The notes below the pieces were generated by a model. That model did not search any database and was not told where the DNA came from. It worked only from the letters and a program-made list of their open reading frames with translations. Both the position numbers and the translations under genes were made by a program. From contig NZ_CAJYGQ010000012.1 of NCBI RefSeq assembly GCF_913773635.1, positions 124,001 to 188,000 of the forward strand: a stretch of DNA of 64,000 nt, given 5' to 3'. Positions within the stretch are counted from its first letter, which is position 1. Each line of letters begins with the position of its first letter. This stretch comes from an uncultured Mucilaginibacter sp. Its GTDB lineage: Bacteria > Bacteroidota > Bacteroidia > Sphingobacteriales > Sphingobacteriaceae. This document shows positions 49,637 through 60,006 of the stretch, one piece after another.

Positions 49637-51175
49637 TTGAAAAGATCTTTATTACTTTTACTAGCCGGCATTACTTTTAATAGCTATGCACAAAAAACGG
49701 CAACGGTTACATTAAGTAACGACTCCAAAGACACCATTAGCAGACATATTTACGGACAATTTGCCGAGCATTTGGGCCGTGGAATTTATGGCGGATTTTG
49801 GGTTGATAAATCTTTGCCCGTTCAAAAGCAAGACCGTATACGCCTCGATGTAGTCAACGCGCTCAAAAAAATAAAAATTCCTAATCTGCGCTGGCCGGGT
49901 GGCTGCTTTGCCGATGAGTATCATTGGCGTGATGGCGTAGGCCCGCGTGATAAGCGCCCGAAAATGGTAAATACCAATTGGGGCGGCGTAGTTGAAGACA
50001 ACAGCTTTGGCACCCACGAATTTTTGCAGTTATGTGACCTTTTAGGCACGGCTCCTTACGTTTCAGCCAATGTGGGCAGTGGTACGGTTGAGGAGATGTC
50101 AAAGTGGGTAGAGTATTTGAACTTTGATGGTGCAAGTCCGCTAACGCGTGAGCGTGCAGCAAATGGCCATGCCAAGCCCTATAATGTTGAGTTTTTTGGC
50201 GTAGGCAATGAAAGCTGGGGTTGCGGCGGTAACATGACACCTGAGTATTATGCCGGCGAGTACAGGCGCTATTCAACATATGCACGTAACTACCCCAATG
50301 CAAAGCTTAAAAAAATAGCCAGCGGTGCTAATGCAGGCGACTATAACTGGACAGAAGTATTGATGAAAAATATTGGTGCGCGTAACATGTGGGGCGTATC
50401 ATTGCATTATTACACATTGCCAACAAACAACTGGAGTAAAAAAGGTCCTGCAACCGGCTTTGGCGAGAAAGAATATTTCGCAACCTTGAAAAACTCCCTT
50501 AAAATGGAAGAACTAGTTGAAAAGCACTCTGCCATTATGGACAAGTATGATCCTAAAAAACGTGTGGCACTAGTGGTTGATGAATGGGGAGTATGGACCG
50601 ATGTTGAGCCAGGAACCAATCCGGGTTTCTTATACCAGCAAAACAGTTTACGTGATGCGCTGGTTGCGGGCACAACGCTAAATATATTTAATAACCACTG
50701 CGATAGGGTTAAGATGGCCGAATTGGCACAATGTGTAAATGTATTGCAGGCCCTTATTTTAACAGATAAAGAAAAGATGATTTTAACGCCAACTTATCAT
50801 GTATTTGATATGTACAAGGCTCATCAGGACGCACAGTATTTGCCGTTTAAATTGAACTCGCCAGATTACGAGATGGATGGAGAAAAAATACCGGCTGTTA
50901 ACGTTTCTGCATCTAAAGATAAAGCTGGCAAAGTGCACGTTACAATAGTTAATCTCGATGCAAAGAACAGTATAAGCGTTACTACTGAACTTAAAGACAT
51001 TCTTTGGAAAGCTGTTAAAGGACAGGTATTAACTTCACCAGGTGTGGCCGACGTTAATACTTTCGTTAAGCCTTCAGTTATATCCCCAAAGCCATTTAGC
51101 AATATGAAAAAGGATGGTGACAAGCTGGTTGTAAATATGCCTGCCAAGTCAATAGTTGCGTTGGAACTCAACTAA
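49637..51175 (+). CDS. Secreted GH51 alpha-L-arabinofuranosidase
   Basis: A 512-residue glycoside hydrolase that releases arabinofuranose from arabinan or arabinoxylan. It has a signal peptide ([18 protein letters not shown]), [25 protein letters not shown] (84-97), the acid/base in GVGNESWG (Glu192) and the nucleophile in VVDEWGVW (Glu316), plus a C-terminal beta domain. Start is TTG at 49637, needed to include the signal peptide. GH51 enzymes are often cytosolic, so export (periplasm or surface) is of note. It stands alone, with no SusCD pair in the window. Confidence 0.93.
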   Translation: MKRSLLLLLAGITFNSYAQKTATVTLSNDSKDTISRHIYGQFAEHLGRGIYGGFWVDKSLPVQKQDRIRLDVVNALKKIKIPNLRWPGGCFADEYHWRDGVGPRDKRPKMVNTNWGGVVEDNSFGTHEFLQLCDLLGTAPYVSANVGSGTVEEMSKWVEYLNFDGASPLTRERAANGHAKPYNVEFFGVGNESWGCGGNMTPEYYAGEYRRYSTYARNYPNAKLKKIASGANAGDYNWTEVLMKNIGARNMWGVSLHYYTLPTNNWSKKGPATGFGEKEYFATLKNSLKMEELVEKHSAIMDKYDPKKRVALVVDEWGVWTDVEPGTNPGFLYQQNSLRDALVAGTTLNIFNNHCDRVKMAELAQCVNVLQALILTDKEKMILTPTYHVFDMYKAHQDAQYLPFKLNSPDYEMDGEKIPAVNVSASKDKAGKVHVTIVNLDAKNSISVTTELKDILWKAVKGQVLTSPGVADVNTFVKPSVISPKPFSNMKKDGDKLVVNMPAKSIVALELN

Positions 51176-51191
51176 AATACTTTTACATTTG
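51161..51191 (+). promoter_or_regulatory. Promoter of the GreA-like gene
   Basis: TTG (51161-51163), 20 bases, TACATTTG (51184-51191): both elements of the Bacteroidota consensus. The -33 part lies in the last codons of the GH51 gene. Confidence 0.55.
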
Positions 51192-51194
51192 CAT

Positions 51195-51235
51195 AAGCCC
51201 TGTTTGAAGCTAACTTCAAGCGGGGCTTTGTTTTG
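51195..51235 (+). terminator. Hairpin terminator after the GH51 gene
   Basis: AAGCCC and TTGAAG pair with CTTCAA and GGGCTT (two-base internal loop, CTAA apex), followed by TGTTTTGTT. It lies over the start point expected for the next promoter. Confidence 0.65.
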
Positions 51236-51237
51236 TT

Positions 51238-51690
51238 ATGAGTGAGATAAAAAAACAATTACATCAGCTTTGCCTTAAATACGTGCAACAACGAATGGAT
51301 GCGGCGCAGCATGCCATTAATGAAGCACAGCAAGCCTCTAATGATGATACCAAGAGCAGTGCAGGCGATAAATATGAAACCGGTCGGGAAATGGCTCAGC
51401 AGGAAACCAACCGTAACTTAGCACAACTTAACGAAGCCAATAAACTCATTGTAATTTTAAATCAGTTAAGTACAAGTTTTGAATCTGAAACGGCTTTGCC
51501 TGGAAGTTTGATAATCACCAATAATGGTGTGTTTTATTTGTCAGTAAGTGCTGGTACCCTTTCTCTTGATGGAAAATCTTATTTTGCTGTATCGCCGGCA
51601 TCACCAATTGGAGTAAAATTAAAGGGCAGTAAAACGGGCGATAGCTTTGTTTTAAACGGTAAAACTTATAACATTGAGCAAGTATTGTAA
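51238..51690 (+). CDS. GreA/GreB-like C-terminal domain protein
   Basis: A 150-residue cytosolic protein. Residues 1-80 are helical and Gln/Asn/Ala-rich (a possible coiled coil). The C-terminal half, YFAVSPASPIGVKLKGSKTGDSFVLNGKTYNIEQVL, matches the FKBP-like end of GreA/GreB elongation factors. The N-terminal half lacks the acidic tip expected of a cleavage-stimulating Gre factor, so a regulator of RNA polymerase is only a guess. Homologues are sometimes mislabelled 3-oxoacyl-ACP synthase. Confidence 0.7.
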   Translation: MSEIKKQLHQLCLKYVQQRMDAAQHAINEAQQASNDDTKSSAGDKYETGREMAQQETNRNLAQLNEANKLIVILNQLSTSFESETALPGSLIITNNGVFYLSVSAGTLSLDGKSYFAVSPASPIGVKLKGSKTGDSFVLNGKTYNIEQVL

Positions 51691-51831
51691 GGAGATAGTG
51701 CTGCAGGTATAATTGGTGATTATGATTCGCAATTTTGCATAACTAAAATGCATCATATCACGTATAACACAAACAATATTTATTGCATTTAATAACCGTA
51801 ATTTAGCAAAACATATACCCCAGGCCCCAAT

Positions 51832-52716
51832 ATGATAAGTACCGATAGGCGTTTGAGCGTAGTTTATGCCTGCGACAATAACTTTGTACCGTTGCTGGCT
51901 GCCTCTATCAAATCGTTGGAAATAAATTCAGCCGGTTCACAAAAGGATATTTACATAATTGATGACGGCATCAGTGCTGCAAATCGTCAAAAATTAATCA
52001 GGTCAATAGGTACTGATGAAATAGCGCTTAAGTTTTTGCTGGTTAAAGACGTGGTTGGAAAAATCACTATCCCGTACTTTAATAACGCTGCATTACCCGT
52101 AACTACTTTCTTTCGTCTGTTTGTGCACACTTTCATCCCTGAGGGCACTGAGCGCGTTTTATACCTCGATTCGGACATGGTGGTATTGGGTAACATAGCC
52201 GAGCTGTGGGATATTGATTTTGGTGATAATATTATTGCTGCTGTTCAGGATCCGGGTATAAAAACACTTGGCTGTTCATGGGGTGGCGGCGTGCGTAACT
52301 GGCAGGAGTTAGGCTATCAATCTGACGATAAATATCTTAATGCCGGTTTGTTGCTAATTAACCTTAAAAAGTGGAATAAATTTGATGTTTGCACTAAGGC
52401 ACTTGACGCTGCAGTCAAATATCAAAAGCATATAGTTTACGGTGATCAATATTGTTTAAACGCAGTACTGGCAAACCGCTGGCTGGAGTTAGACCCTGAA
52501 TGGAACCATTTGGTTGATAACGACAAGCCTGGTGCTAAATTGCTGCATTATATTGGTAATAAACCTATTTACACCAATTATACCTACAGCCAAAAATACC
52601 GCGACATATTTTTTGATTATCTCAATAAAACTGAGTGGAAGGATTTTCAACTTGTTGGAGCTTTCACCCGCCGTGTACGCATGGTTAAACGTTTTATCAG
52701 AAAAATAACCGGTTAA
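51832..52716 (+). CDS. Glycosyltransferase family 8 protein
   Basis: A 294-residue retaining glycosyltransferase of the LgtC/galactosyltransferase type. LSVVYACDNNFVPLLAASIKSLEIN starts the nucleotide-binding fold, and the metal-binding DxD is in ERVLYLDSDMVVLG (about 100-113). LNAGLLLINLKKW and the late LLHYIGNKPI are typical. It transfers galactose or glucose onto a lipid-linked or surface glycan. It lies six bases before the next glycosyltransferase. Confidence 0.92.
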   Translation: MISTDRRLSVVYACDNNFVPLLAASIKSLEINSAGSQKDIYIIDDGISAANRQKLIRSIGTDEIALKFLLVKDVVGKITIPYFNNAALPVTTFFRLFVHTFIPEGTERVLYLDSDMVVLGNIAELWDIDFGDNIIAAVQDPGIKTLGCSWGGGVRNWQELGYQSDDKYLNAGLLLINLKKWNKFDVCTKALDAAVKYQKHIVYGDQYCLNAVLANRWLELDPEWNHLVDNDKPGAKLLHYIGNKPIYTNYTYSQKYRDIFFDYLNKTEWKDFQLVGAFTRRVRMVKRFIRKITG

Positions 52717-52722
52717 ATATCA

Positions 52723-53511
52723 ATGGCTGCACATAAGTTTAACCGCGTCACACTTTTAATTACGCATTACAACCGCAGTAAATCTCTCGAGCATTTACTA
52801 AAGCGGTGCGTTGAAGAAAACTTGGAGTTCGATGAGGTGATTATAAGCGATGACGGTAGCCGCCCTGAGCATTTAGAATATGTGAATAAATTGCAGTCGG
52901 ACTATAATTTCAGGTTGATTACAACGCCTGTAAATAAGGGTTTGGGCAACAATATAAATAAAGGACAGGACGCCGTTAAAACACAGTATACGCTTTACGT
53001 TCAGGAAGATTTTGAACCCACGCCTGACTTTGCTCCCAACTTTAAAAACGCCATTAAATTAATGGATGAAGAGGAGTGGGACCTGATCAGGTTTTACACC
53101 TTCCCTTGGGCGCCATTCCCTTACCTAAAAGATTACAAATTTGGCTATGCAAAAATGTTGTTTAAGCCGGGTTTATGGCATCTTAATCACCTGAAATTCC
53201 GCTTATATTCTGATCATCCGCATTTGCGTCGCAGCAATTTTTTTGAAAAGTTTGGCCGCTATGTTGAAGGTCAGCGAGGCGATCCAACGGAGTATACTAT
53301 GTGCATGAACTTTTTAATTAAAGGAGGGAAGGCACTATTGTTTAACGGCCCGGATTTGTTCCTGCACGAACACGGTGCCATTGAGCCAAACACCATGGTG
53401 CGCAGCAAGTGGAAATTAAGTAACTCGTTAATTATAAAAATGGCGCGCAGCCTTTACTTAAAAGGTAAGGTTATTAATAGCACAATAAAGTACAATAAAT
53501 TAAAACAGTAA
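52723..53511 (+). CDS. Glycosyltransferase family 2 protein
   Basis: A 262-residue GT-A glycosyltransferase. TLLITHYNRSKSLEHLLKRC (9-28) and VIISDDGSRPEHLEYV give the nucleotide-sugar site, and TLYVQEDFEPTPDF takes the place of the usual DxD (Glu-Asp). FLHEHGAIEPNTMVRSKWK closes the domain. No membrane helices. Sugar and acceptor are unknown. Part of a three-gene surface-glycan unit. Confidence 0.88.
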   Translation: MAAHKFNRVTLLITHYNRSKSLEHLLKRCVEENLEFDEVIISDDGSRPEHLEYVNKLQSDYNFRLITTPVNKGLGNNINKGQDAVKTQYTLYVQEDFEPTPDFAPNFKNAIKLMDEEEWDLIRFYTFPWAPFPYLKDYKFGYAKMLFKPGLWHLNHLKFRLYSDHPHLRRSNFFEKFGRYVEGQRGDPTEYTMCMNFLIKGGKALLFNGPDLFLHEHGAIEPNTMVRSKWKLSNSLIIKMARSLYLKGKVINSTIKYNKLKQ

Positions 53512-53544
53512 GCATCGCTTCCCCCGAAGCCGAAATACGCCGTA

Positions 53545-54909
53545 ATGTTACATAAGATTAAACCGATTATTCAAAAACTTAAGAACCCGCATATTGTAAA
53601 CCTTATAGGTAATGCGGTAATGTCAGTTTTGAATATGGTACAAGCCGCCATCTTATACAATTATCTGTCGCCCGATAAAACTGGCGTATGGGTGTTTTTC
53701 CAAGGAACGATAGGCTTAGTCGATACCTTTAGGGCCGGTTTAATCACAACGGCGTTCATCACATCTTACGCGGGTACTTCAAAAGAACGCTCGGCCGAGG
53801 TGGCTGGTTCCGCCTGGTTTTTATCAACTATAATTACACTCATCATTGTAGCGGGAAATATCATTTACCTCTTTATTCCGTATCATATTGCCGATTATGG
53901 TACCGATTTGTTTGCCAAATGGTTTGGTTTGGTTTTCATCATTACACTGCCCTCATTTTTGGCCAGCTGTATAGCCCAGGCCGAAGCACGTTTTGACAGA
54001 TTGCTCATCATCCGTTCGGTAAGTACATTGTTATCAATTGTACTTATACTCATACTTATTGCTACAAAAAATGTAACCCTAATGACGGTAATTTACACTG
54101 GTTTTATAGCGGGTGGTACAACAAGTTTGATGACTGTTATTTTAGGCTGGTCGCGCATTAACACCATTTGGAAAAAGAGTACCACAACTGTAAAGGCGTT
54201 ATTTTCGTTTGGTAAATACAGTGTTGGCACTGCATTAGGCAGCAGTATGTTCCGCAACTCTGATACTTATATTATTAAATTTATGCTGGGTGACGCTGCC
54301 GTAGCTGTTTATAACCTCGGCCTGCGCCTAACAGAACTGGTGGAAATTCCCTTACGTAGCTTTGCAGCCACCATCATGCCGCCATTATCTGCAGCGCATA
54401 ATCAAAATAACAAGTACCATGTAATTTACCTCTTAAAAAAATACTCAGGTTTAATTACCATTTTGTTATTACCGGTAGTAGTAGGTGCTATATTATTTGC
54501 CGATGTTGCCATATGGATTGTAGCAAAAGACTACCTAAATACGCAGGCTGCTAATATTTTACGTGTGTTTATGGCCTTTGCACTGCTTTACCCAATTGAG
54601 CGTTTTATGGCCCTGGCGCTTGATGCAACTAATCAGCCGCAGGTTAATGCCGTAAAACTCATATTCATGCTTGCCGCAAACATCATAGGCGACTTTGTAG
54701 GTGTTTGGCTGTTTGGAAGTGTTAACGGTATTGCTTTTGGTACATTGATGCCTATATTAACCGGTATGTTTATAAGTTACAAATGGCTGCAACGTTACGA
54801 GAAATTCCAATTGTGGGACGTTTACAAAATTGGCTGGCTGGAAACAACATGGCTTATAAAAGATACCTGGGGAATGCTGTTTAAAAAGAAACAGGCTAAT
54901 GCGGAATAA
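53545..54909 (+). CDS. Oligosaccharide flippase (Wzx/MATE-like polysaccharide export protein)
   Basis: A 454-residue membrane protein with about 12 helices, of the MOP flippase superfamily. The first block, NPHIVNLIGNAVMSVLNMVQAAILYNYLSPDKTGVW, and the repeated long hydrophobic segments match polysaccharide biosynthesis proteins that flip lipid-linked oligosaccharides. It follows GT8 and GT2 in the same direction, so the unit could make and export a short glycan. No polymerase or ligase is next to it. Confidence 0.88.
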   Translation: MLHKIKPIIQKLKNPHIVNLIGNAVMSVLNMVQAAILYNYLSPDKTGVWVFFQGTIGLVDTFRAGLITTAFITSYAGTSKERSAEVAGSAWFLSTIITLIIVAGNIIYLFIPYHIADYGTDLFAKWFGLVFIITLPSFLASCIAQAEARFDRLLIIRSVSTLLSIVLILILIATKNVTLMTVIYTGFIAGGTTSLMTVILGWSRINTIWKKSTTTVKALFSFGKYSVGTALGSSMFRNSDTYIIKFMLGDAAVAVYNLGLRLTELVEIPLRSFAATIMPPLSAAHNQNNKYHVIYLLKKYSGLITILLLPVVVGAILFADVAIWIVAKDYLNTQAANILRVFMAFALLYPIERFMALALDATNQPQVNAVKLIFMLAANIIGDFVGVWLFGSVNGIAFGTLMPILTGMFISYKWLQRYEKFQLWDVYKIGWLETTWLIKDTWGMLFKKKQANAE

Positions 54910-54962
54910 TTTATAAAACGTTCGACACGATGTTGTCTCGCTCTGTAAGTACAAAATTTTAT

Positions 54963-54990
54963 AGGCACAGTACTTTGTGCCTTTTTTTTA
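54963..54990 (+). terminator. Terminator of the glycan unit
   Basis: AGGCACA, six-base loop, TGTGCCT, then T7. The rest of 54991-55181 holds no gene I can support. Confidence 0.85.
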
Positions 54991-55181
54991 TAAATTATAA
55001 TTGGTAGCGTATTGTGCGGAACGGTTAAGTAGATAGCCTGATCGCGAAGTGTTACACTTGACCTGCTTAGCTATTTGTGTTCAACGATTGTGGTCGCTTG
55101 TTAGCCCTAAATAATAAGCTTCACTATAGCAGTTTAGAAATTATCAGACACTTGAAGGTGTTGTCACCCAACTACATAAAC

Positions 55182-55213
55182 AGAGAGGCCATCGGTATAA
55201 CGATGGCCTCTCT
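55182..55213. terminator. Terminator downstream of yidC
   Basis: AGAGAGGCCATCG and CGATGGCCTCTCT form a perfect 13-bp stem with a six-base loop, 40 bases past the yidC stop. T runs are weak on both sides. Confidence 0.7.
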
Positions 55214-55252
55214 AATATCTAAATGTAATTTAATAACTACTCTCAAATCCAC

Positions 55253-57079
55253 TTATTTCTTTTTGGCTTGCTGTTGAATTTGTTGCTGCTGACGCATCAT
55301 TTCTTCAAGCTTAGCCTGGAAACCTGATTTCTTTTTTTGTTGATCTTCCGGTTTCTTTTTGTTCTCTTCCATTTGCGCATGTATCTTTTTGTCATCAACA
55401 AAGAAGCGGATGATGTACTGCTGAAGGAAAGTAAACATGTTAGCCAGGAAGTAATAATAATTCAAACCTGATGGGTAGCTGTTAAGAAAGCCCAAGAACA
55501 TAATAGGGCTTATATAGCCTATGTATTTCATTTGGCCAGTTGCACCTGATACCTGGTTGTTAAAGTAGGTATAAATAAGCGTTGATATGGTCATGAGCAC
55601 ACACATCAAGCTCAGGTGATCGCCCAGGAACGGAATGTTGAATCCGAAGTTGATTACCGCATCATAGGTCGATAAGTCTTTCATCCATAAAAAGCTTTCA
55701 CCGCGTAGTTCAAATAAACTAGGGAAGAAGCGAAGGAAAGCAAAGATGATGGGCATTTGCAACAATAATGGCAAACATCCACCTAACGGATTAACACCTG
55801 CTTTACGGTAAAGCTTCATGTATTCCTGCTGTAGCAGGGTAGGGTTATCTTCGCCAACCTTAGCTTTAATCTCGTCCATTTCTGGCTTTAAAACACGCAT
55901 TTTGGCCATGCTTAAGTACGATTTGTAAGTAAGCGGCGTTAACACAAGTTTAAGTAAAACGGTAAGCGCTAAAATTACGAAGCCAATGTTCCAGTTAAAG
56001 TGCTGTAAAAAGTTAAACACAGGTATAACGGCAAAACGATTAATTAACTTTAATGGTCCCCAGCCTAAGTCAATTTGTTTCTCTAAATCGTAACCCTGTT
56101 TTTGCAGCGTGCTGAAACGGTTAGGACCAAAGTAAAACTCCATAGGATAGGTGTCGGTTTGGTTGCTTATAAGCGTTAAACCGGCCTTCATTTGCCTTAC
56201 ATCTTTTGAATTAATATCAGTGCTGGCACTAATATTAACCTTGTCAAATCCTTGTTTGGCAATTAATACATTTGAGAAAAAGTGTTGCTTGAAAGATATC
56301 CACTGAACTTTCTGATCGGTAATTTGCTTGCTTTCGTCTTTAGTTAAGCTCAGGTAATCTACATTATCCTCCATGTCTTTAAAGTACACGGTTGAATACT
56401 GGCGCTCTTGTTTAATGTCCTTTTCTTGCTGAAGCAAGCTGGCGGTCCACGTTAAGTTAAGTGCCTTGCTATTGCTTATAACATTGTCAAGGCCGTTTGC
56501 TTTAATAGTGTAGCCAACTTTATAGCCTGTTGCACCTAAAGTGTAAGTATAATCAAGGTACTGGGTTGGGCTATATGCTAAACGCAGTGTAATTGCACTA
56601 CTATCAGTACCGGCAACTTTAACATCTGTTGAAGTTGGTGTAAAATAGCGTTCGTTGGTGTTTACTTTAGTGCTGCCTGCATTGAAGCTTAAACCAAATT
56701 GGTTGTTGGTGCCGTCAAATAAAACAAGCGGTTTTTTATTGTAAGTTTTAAAGTTTTTAAGCTCAACACTGTAAATACGACCACCACGGTTACTTACTTT
56801 AACCCTGATATCTTTATTTTCTAAAGTGATCAACTGTTCGCTACCAACAGTAGAAGCACCAAACGGAGCTTTTAATGCAGCAGAGTCAATAGCAACTGTT
56901 TTTTTTGAAGTATCGGCTTTGGCAACTGCAGGTTTAAGGGCACCCGCTTTTTTCAGGGAATCAATGTGTTGCTTTTGCTGTTCTTTTTTTATCTCCTCTT
57001 CTGAAGGTTTCATCAAAAAGAATGAGCCAGCCAGAATGATCATAATCAGGAAAAGCCCTGTGAACGTATTTTTATCCAT
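55253..57079 (-). CDS. yidC: Membrane protein insertase YidC
   Basis: Inserts and folds inner-membrane proteins, alone or with Sec. The 608 residues comprise an N-terminal helix (5-23), a large periplasmic beta domain, and the conserved C-terminal helices: FNWNIGFVILALTVLLKLVLTPLTYKSYLSMAKM and PLGGCLPLLLQMPIIFAFLRFFPSLFELRGESFLWMKDLS. A Lys/Gln-rich cytosolic tail ends the protein, as in ribosome-binding YidC types. It lies 24 bases after pyrG. Confidence 0.96.
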   Translation of the reverse strand: MDKNTFTGLFLIMIILAGSFFLMKPSEEEIKKEQQKQHIDSLKKAGALKPAVAKADTSKKTVAIDSAALKAPFGASTVGSEQLITLENKDIRVKVSNRGGRIYSVELKNFKTYNKKPLVLFDGTNNQFGLSFNAGSTKVNTNERYFTPTSTDVKVAGTDSSAITLRLAYSPTQYLDYTYTLGATGYKVGYTIKANGLDNVISNSKALNLTWTASLLQQEKDIKQERQYSTVYFKDMEDNVDYLSLTKDESKQITDQKVQWISFKQHFFSNVLIAKQGFDKVNISASTDINSKDVRQMKAGLTLISNQTDTYPMEFYFGPNRFSTLQKQGYDLEKQIDLGWGPLKLINRFAVIPVFNFLQHFNWNIGFVILALTVLLKLVLTPLTYKSYLSMAKMRVLKPEMDEIKAKVGEDNPTLLQQEYMKLYRKAGVNPLGGCLPLLLQMPIIFAFLRFFPSLFELRGESFLWMKDLSTYDAVINFGFNIPFLGDHLSLMCVLMTISTLIYTYFNNQVSGATGQMKYIGYISPIMFLGFLNSYPSGLNYYYFLANMFTFLQQYIIRFFVDDKKIHAQMEENKKKPEDQQKKKSGFQAKLEEMMRQQQQIQQQAKKK

Positions 57080-57103
57080 TATCTATCGTGTCGTACAAAT
57101 TAA

Positions 57104-58849
<1,746 letters not shown>

Positions 58850-58891
58850 CTATTTGATAATCATTTTGTTGGGTAAAATCAGTCGTTCGCA

Positions 58892-58928
58892 AAAAAATAA
58901 GGCCGCACGTTATATAAACGTACGGCCT
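58892..58928 (-). terminator. Terminator after the PorP/SprF gene
   Basis: AGGCCG-ACGTT pairs with AACGT-CGGCCT (one mismatch, short AT loop); on the minus strand it runs into TTATTTTTTT. It ends the adhesin-PorP unit. Confidence 0.85.
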
Positions 58929-58959
58929 GTTGTAATGGAATATTAGCTGTGGTAAGGGA

Positions 58960-59991
58960 TTAATAAAAATCGTAACAGCGGCGTGCGCCAATAAACTTCG
59001 ATGTGTTTGTACGTGAAGGTAACGTAGTTTCATAGCTTAAGCTGCCCTCTGTAGTGCCGCTGGTGTTGCTATAGTTAAGTTTGGATGATGGTGCATCATG
59101 ACTTAAGCCAAAGCGTACCTTTTCGCCACCATCTTTATTAATGAACAAATCAAATATAAATGATACTACAAATGAGCTTGGGCCGGCTACCCCGCCGCTA
59201 CGGTACCATAAACCTGCATTTACACTCCGGCGTTTGTATTGCACACCCGCACTATATGATGATGACGATGCTTGTTTGTAATATACAACAGAAGGGATAA
59301 CGAACGATTTTTCATCCTCGTCATAATTATCATATTTATTTAAATCAAGACGGTAGCTGATATGGCCGCTTCCGCGCATAGGTAACCTGGCCGATGTGCC
59401 TGTAAATGATTGGTCGGGCCGATTGATGTGTTGCAAAGCACCGCCGGCCATAAAGTCTCCAACAACCAAATTTATGCCTGCACCAGTATCAAAATAAAAA
59501 CGGTTACTTATTTGTCCAAGGTCGGCAGCTGAGGTTGAGCCAGGAATATAACCGTAGCGAGGATCAATCTGATCGCCAAAAACCAGCTTGCTTTGATCAA
59601 TGGTGCGGTTGCCAATACCGGCCTGCAACCCAAATGAAAGCACAAACCTATCTGACCCTACACTATAAGAATATATGCCCGATACGTTGTTGCGCACGTA
59701 GTAGGCAGTGCCTTCATTACTGCGAGTAAACATCAAACCAACACCACCGCCAAACTTAGGTACGTTATAGTCAACTGATGCTGTCATATATGATAAGGCA
59801 CCCGGCAAACTGCTCCATTGATTACGGTAAATCATGTTTACTCTCAAATCACCTTCAAACTGGCCGTTTAACGCCGGATTAAGGTAAACCGGCGAGTTAA
59901 AGAACTGAGAATATTGATGGTCCTGAGCATAGCCCACAATAGCAATCATCATCATCACCACACTCAAAACAACACATTTGATCTTATTCAT
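58960..59991 (-). CDS. PorP/SprF family type IX secretion membrane protein
   Basis: A 343-residue outer-membrane beta-barrel with a signal peptide (MNKIKCVVLSVVMMMIAIVGYAQ) and the family start DHQYSQFFNSPVYLNPALNGQFEGDLRVNMIYRNQW. SprF-type proteins escort or attach partner adhesins secreted by the T9SS. It lies 15 bases after the giant adhesin gene, the usual order for an adhesin with a dedicated PorP/SprF partner. Confidence 0.93.
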   Translation of the reverse strand: MNKIKCVVLSVVMMMIAIVGYAQDHQYSQFFNSPVYLNPALNGQFEGDLRVNMIYRNQWSSLPGALSYMTASVDYNVPKFGGGVGLMFTRSNEGTAYYVRNNVSGIYSYSVGSDRFVLSFGLQAGIGNRTIDQSKLVFGDQIDPRYGYIPGSTSAADLGQISNRFYFDTGAGINLVVGDFMAGGALQHINRPDQSFTGTSARLPMRGSGHISYRLDLNKYDNYDEDEKSFVIPSVVYYKQASSSSYSAGVQYKRRSVNAGLWYRSGGVAGPSSFVVSFIFDLFINKDGGEKVRFGLSHDAPSSKLNYSNTSGTTEGSLSYETTLPSRTNTSKFIGARRCYDFY

Positions 59992-60006
59992 TCTTTATCT
60001 CTCTTT

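Noticed and set aside
55077..55277. 66-codon frame after the flippase gene
   Set aside because: It runs through the yidC terminator and into the yidC 3' end, with no promoter box or homology that I recognise.
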